From Bacteroidales bacterium (GTDB lineage: Bacteria; Bacteroidota; Bacteroidia; Bacteroidales; P3), in assembly GCA_017507285.1 (NCBI GenBank), contig JAFWBF010000173.1, positions 1 through 14,570 on the forward strand: DNA of 14,570 bases. The letters run 5' to 3'. A program made the translations under genes and the position numbers. This document shows positions 14,140 to 14,570 of this stretch, piece after piece (the stretch's first letter is position 1; each line of letters starts with the position of its first letter). The notes beneath the pieces are model-generated. The model saw only the letters and a list, made by a program, of their open reading frames with translations. It was not told the DNA's origin and searched no databases.

Positions 14140-14570
14140 ATGGATCAACAAAAGGAGAAATATGAGTATTACAACTATTTGCTAAACAAATGGGGTAAGT
14201 ATATATGGCGTAGTTGTGTGGATGCCACATTGTGCTGGGGTACACACGACGATGCCGTGCAAGACATATCCTATAGGTTGTGGTATAAGTTGGAAGATAT
14301 GGGTGTGGATAAGTTTGCCGAAGAGGAAGACCGTATGGTGAAGGGTGTTGTAAGGAATGTGCTGCTAGAGCATTACCGCAAAAGGGTAAGGGATAAGAGG
14401 GTGATTACCTATACCTCGGACATACAGGATGTGGAAACACCGACAGCCGACAATGGAAGTGTGATTGACGATATATTGCCTTTGTTGGATGCCGATGAGC
14501 GTAACTTATTGGAGCTATACCTGCAAGGCTACGAAATGGAAGCAATAGCCAAAATGACGGGTAAAAGATA
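14140..14570 (+). CDS. ECF-type RNA polymerase sigma factor, cut by the right edge
   Basis: The frame from ATG 14140 is open to the last base (143 full codons). The region-2 part has HDDAVQDISYRLWYKL (about 37-52), equivalent to the DxxQEvFlrlW core-binding helix of ECF sigma factors. It is followed by RMVKGVVRNVLLEHYRKRVRDKR (about 66-88), the RNxxxdxxRrxxR end of region 2. After an acidic linker, LPLLDADERNLLELYLQGYEMEAIAKMTGKR (about 113-143) is the beginning of region 4, where the DNA-recognition helix-turn-helix would complete just past the edge. The insert between the first helix and region 2.2 (WRSCVDATLCWGTH) is atypical. No anti-sigma gene is visible; it would lie to the right. Bacteroidetes ECF factors often pair with FecR-type anti-sigma and TonB systems. 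Confidence 0.8.
   Translation, partial: MDQQKEKYEYYNYLLNKWGKYIWRSCVDATLCWGTHDDAVQDISYRLWYKLEDMGVDKFAEEEDRMVKGVVRNVLLEHYRKRVRDKRVITYTSDIQDVETPTADNGSVIDDILPLLDADERNLLELYLQGYEMEAIAKMTGKR

Noticed and set aside
14015..14245. Leftward frame of 76 codons
   Set aside because: It overlaps the start of the sigma factor gene antisense and crosses the hairpin at 14021-14054; it has no family resemblance.

Overview
The window looks like chromosome from a Bacteroidetes (order Bacteroidales) bacterium. Four things support this. There is a secreted C10 (streptopain-type) protease ending in a type IX secretion (T9SS) sorting domain, and a TPR / beta-propeller / CRD / OmpA envelope protein with the architecture of the T9SS accessory protein PorE. 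Several upstream regions carry the Bacteroidetes -7 element TAnnTTTG instead of a sigma70 -10 box. Shine-Dalgarno sequences are absent from nearly all starts. No mobile element, tRNA, rRNA or CRISPR array was seen.

Layout. 1-787 (-): an envelope-anchored protein of unknown function that runs off the left edge and has a frameshift between its membrane anchor and its body. 788-1350: intergenic, with a four-copy palindrome array on an exact 21-bp period followed by a 22-bp spaced direct repeat. 1351-2904 (+): queD-type 6-pyruvoyl/6-carboxy-tetrahydropterin synthase and an AI-2E family transporter, probably one transcript. 3062-5725 (+): the large PorE-like protein, with its own promoter and a strong terminator. 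5780-7785 (+): miaA, an acidic hypothetical protein and a WbqC-family protein, tightly spaced. 7786-8305: convergent intergenic region with a terminator and a ten-unit 22-bp hairpin repeat. 8306-11803 (-): the multidomain C10 protease. 11804-12332: intergenic, with a promoter, a compound hairpin and a degenerate 22-bp periodicity. 12333-12935 (+): a lipoprotein-like protein with two CxxC pairs. 12932-13720 (-): a divergent SAM-hydrolase-family protein whose stop codon overlaps that of the lipoprotein gene. 13721-14139: intergenic, with a palindrome and another 22-bp spaced repeat. 14140-14570 (+): the start of an ECF-type sigma factor cut by the right edge.

Functionally the genes are mostly unconnected housekeeping and envelope genes. 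The one plausible link is that the PorE-like protein belongs to a family that supports T9SS, and the C10 protease would be a T9SS cargo. The two most unusual signals are these. First, four separate intergenic regions each carry short arrays with a 21- or 22-bp period (about two helical turns) but with different sequences. Second, the PorE-like protein has a C-terminal domain that looks like a retropepsin fold whose catalytic Asp-Thr-Gly has been lost.
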